The position numbers and the translations under genes were made by a program. Below are positions 4,437 through 5,585 of a stretch of 5,585 nt of DNA, piece after piece. Source of the DNA: Burkholderiales bacterium (GTDB taxonomy: Bacteria > Pseudomonadota > Gammaproteobacteria > Burkholderiales > Burkholderiaceae_C); assembly GCA_011391855.1 (NCBI GenBank), contig JAABPT010000140.1, positions 1 through 5,585 of the forward strand. Direction: 5' to 3'. The notes beneath the pieces were generated by a model. The model was not told where the DNA came from. It did no database searches and saw only the letters and a program-made list of their open reading frames with translations. Positions within the stretch are counted from its first letter, which is position 1, and every line of letters begins with the position of its first letter.

Positions 4437-5215
4437 TGAGCCAGGTCTTTGCCGACCGCACCGAAGCCGGGCACGCGCTGGCGCTGCGCCTGGTGGCCAT
4501 GGCGCTGCCGCCACCGGTGGTGGTGCTGGCCTTGCCGCGCGGCGGCGTGCCGGTGGCCGCCGTCGTGGCGCGCGCGCTGAACGCTCCGCTGGACCTGCTG
4601 CTGGTGCGCAAGATCGGCGCGCCATGGCAGCCCGAACTGGCGGTGGCGGCGGTGGTGGACGGTCAGCCGCCCGACATCGTGGTCGACGAATCGACGAGCC
4701 GCTACTCTGGCGTCGACGACGCCTACATCCAGCGCCGTGCGAAGGAGGAATTGCGCGAGATCGAGCGCCGGCGCGGCTTGTACCTGCGCGGCCGCACGCC
4801 GGTGCCGGTGCGGGGCGCCACTGTCGTGGTCGTGGACGACGGCGTGGCCACCGGCACCACCATCCGCGCCGCCATCAAGGCCTTGCGGCGGCGCCAGCCG
4901 GCGCGCCTGGTGCTGGCGGTGCCGGTGGCGCCGGCCGACACCGTGGCCGCGCTCAGCCAGGAGGCCGACGACGTGGTGTGCCTGGCGCAGCCCGAGCCCT
5001 TCCACGCCATCGGCCTGCACTACGTCGACTTCCATCAGGTGCCCGACGAAGAAGTGCTGGCCGCGCTGGCCGCCGCGCAAGGGCCGGGCCCCGCCGCGGC
5101 CCCGGTCAGTCCAGCGCACCCGGCAGGGTGCCGGCGGGATCGTCGCGCGGGTCGGCGGGCCAGGCGGCCGGCGGTTCCTCGCCGTGCAGGCGGTGTTCCA
5201 TGCCGTAGCGTATGA
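4436..5215 (+). CDS. Predicted type I phosphoribosyltransferase with an extended C-terminal tail
   Basis: This 259-residue protein belongs to the predicted phosphoribosyltransferase family (COG1926-like). Early motifs are LALPRGGVPVA (31-41) and VRKIGAPWQPELAVAAV (57-73). The PRPP-binding signature VVVVDDGVATGTT is at 130-142, with the D134-D135 acidic pair. The recognisable domain ends near HYVDFHQVPDEEV (195-207). The acceptor base or other substrate is unknown for this family. The ATG overlaps the stop of the hydrolase gene by one base, a strong sign of a two-gene operon; start sites further upstream would lie inside the hydrolase. Residues from about 216 on are Ala/Pro then Arg-rich and unlike a conserved domain. 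Residues 224-259 are encoded antisense to the convergent response-regulator gene, so the tail probably reflects loss of an earlier stop codon. Confidence 0.88.
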   Translation: MSQVFADRTEAGHALALRLVAMALPPPVVVLALPRGGVPVAAVVARALNAPLDLLLVRKIGAPWQPELAVAAVVDGQPPDIVVDESTSRYSGVDDAYIQRRAKEELREIERRRGLYLRGRTPVPVRGATVVVVDDGVATGTTIRAAIKALRRRQPARLVLAVPVAPADTVAALSQEADDVVCLAQPEPFHAIGLHYVDFHQVPDEEVLAALAAAQGPGPAAAPVSPAHPAGCRRDRRAGRRARRPAVPRRAGGVPCRSV

Positions 5216-5585
5216 GTGCGGCGGTGCTGGTGAGCTGCAACTTGTCCATGATGCGCGTCTTGTGCGTGCTGATGGTCTTCACCGACAGGTTCAGCGCCAG
5301 AGCGATATCGGTCGAGCGCTCGCCGGCGACGATGCGCCGCAGCACTTCCAGTTCGCGGTTGGACAGCCTGGCGTGGCGTGGCACCTCGACGCTGCCGTTG
5401 AGCTGCTGCACCACGCGTTCGGCCAGGCTGGTGGTGACGTAGGCGCCGCCCTGCAGCACCTTGCGCACGGCCAGCAGCAGTTCGGCGGCGGCGCTGTCCT
5501 TGGTGACATAGCCGTTGGCGCCAGCCTTGAAAGCGCGCAGCGCGTATTCCTCCTCCGCATGCATGCTCAGCACCAGCACCGGCAG
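5106..5585 (-). CDS. NarL/FixJ-family response regulator, N-terminus beyond the window
   Basis: This is a two-component transcription factor; 159 C-terminal residues are visible out of an expected 210-230. The window begins inside the receiver domain at PVLVLSMH, where S7 is the switch Ser/Thr. The conserved receiver lysine is K29 in YVTKDS. The phosphoacceptor aspartate and acidic pocket are upstream of the window. A LuxR-type helix-turn-helix spans about 73-133 (LSNRELEVLRRIVAGE, then LSVKTISTHKTRIMDKL). It is followed by a 26-residue Pro/Asp-rich tail. The frame is open to base 5585. The gene converges on the phosphoribosyltransferase gene, and their ends overlap by 110 bp. The cognate kinase is not in view. 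Confidence 0.94.
   Translation of the reverse strand: MPVLVLSMHAEEEYALRAFKAGANGYVTKDSAAAELLLAVRKVLQGGAYVTTSLAERVVQQLNGSVEVPRHARLSNRELEVLRRIVAGERSTDIALALNLSVKTISTHKTRIMDKLQLTSTAALIRYGMEHRLHGEEPPAAWPADPRDDPAGTLPGALD

Noticed and set aside
4070..5119. Long minus-strand open frame opposite the hydrolase and phosphoribosyltransferase
   Set aside because: It is the antisense frame of two well-supported genes with conserved catalytic motifs; the His/Arg/Gly-rich product has no domain.
1..5585. CRISPR array, insertion sequence or transposon
   Set aside because: No regularly spaced repeats, transposase motifs or terminal inverted repeats were seen.

Overview
The window is G+C-rich DNA with dense, tightly packed genes and strongly G/C-ending codons. 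The gene families and context fit a betaproteobacterium of the Burkholderiales, possibly Comamonadaceae. That placement is inferred from composition and protein style, not from a search.

Layout. (1) Bases 1-998 are a tRNA-biology block. It holds the 3' end of tcdA (tRNA threonylcarbamoyladenosine dehydratase), then tandem tRNA-Lys genes with anticodons UUU and CUU, then a strong intrinsic terminator. A perfect -10 hexamer overlaps the tcdA stop codon and probably drives the tRNAs. (2) Bases 1063-2676 encode a complete CPA1-type sodium/proton antiporter. (3) Convergent to it, with only 17 bp between, is a Crp/Fnr-family regulator (2694-3506, minus strand). (4) A 279-bp divergent intergenic region (3507-3785) is rich in symmetric elements. 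It includes two FNR-box-like TTG-N8-CAA sites, one beside each divergent gene, and a set of overlapping inverted repeats. (5) Rightward from it runs a translationally coupled pair: a small serine alpha/beta hydrolase (3786-4436) and a type I phosphoribosyltransferase-like protein (4436-5215). (6) The 3' end of the second gene overlaps a convergent NarL/FixJ-type response regulator (5106-5585, minus strand) by 110 bp. The receiver N-terminus of that regulator lies beyond the window.

How they may work together. TcdA acts on A37 of tRNAs that read ANN codons, which includes tRNA-Lys, so this enzyme gene sits directly beside two of its likely substrates. The right half (2694-5585) looks like a small stress or redox/oxygen-responsive module, with an FNR-like regulator, a hydrolase-phosphoribosyltransferase pair and a two-component response regulator. 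In Mycobacterium tuberculosis the same two enzyme domains occur fused in Rv0571c, a member of the DosR hypoxia regulon as I recall it. The function of the pair is not established, and the regulatory model here is inference from sequence symmetry and gene order.
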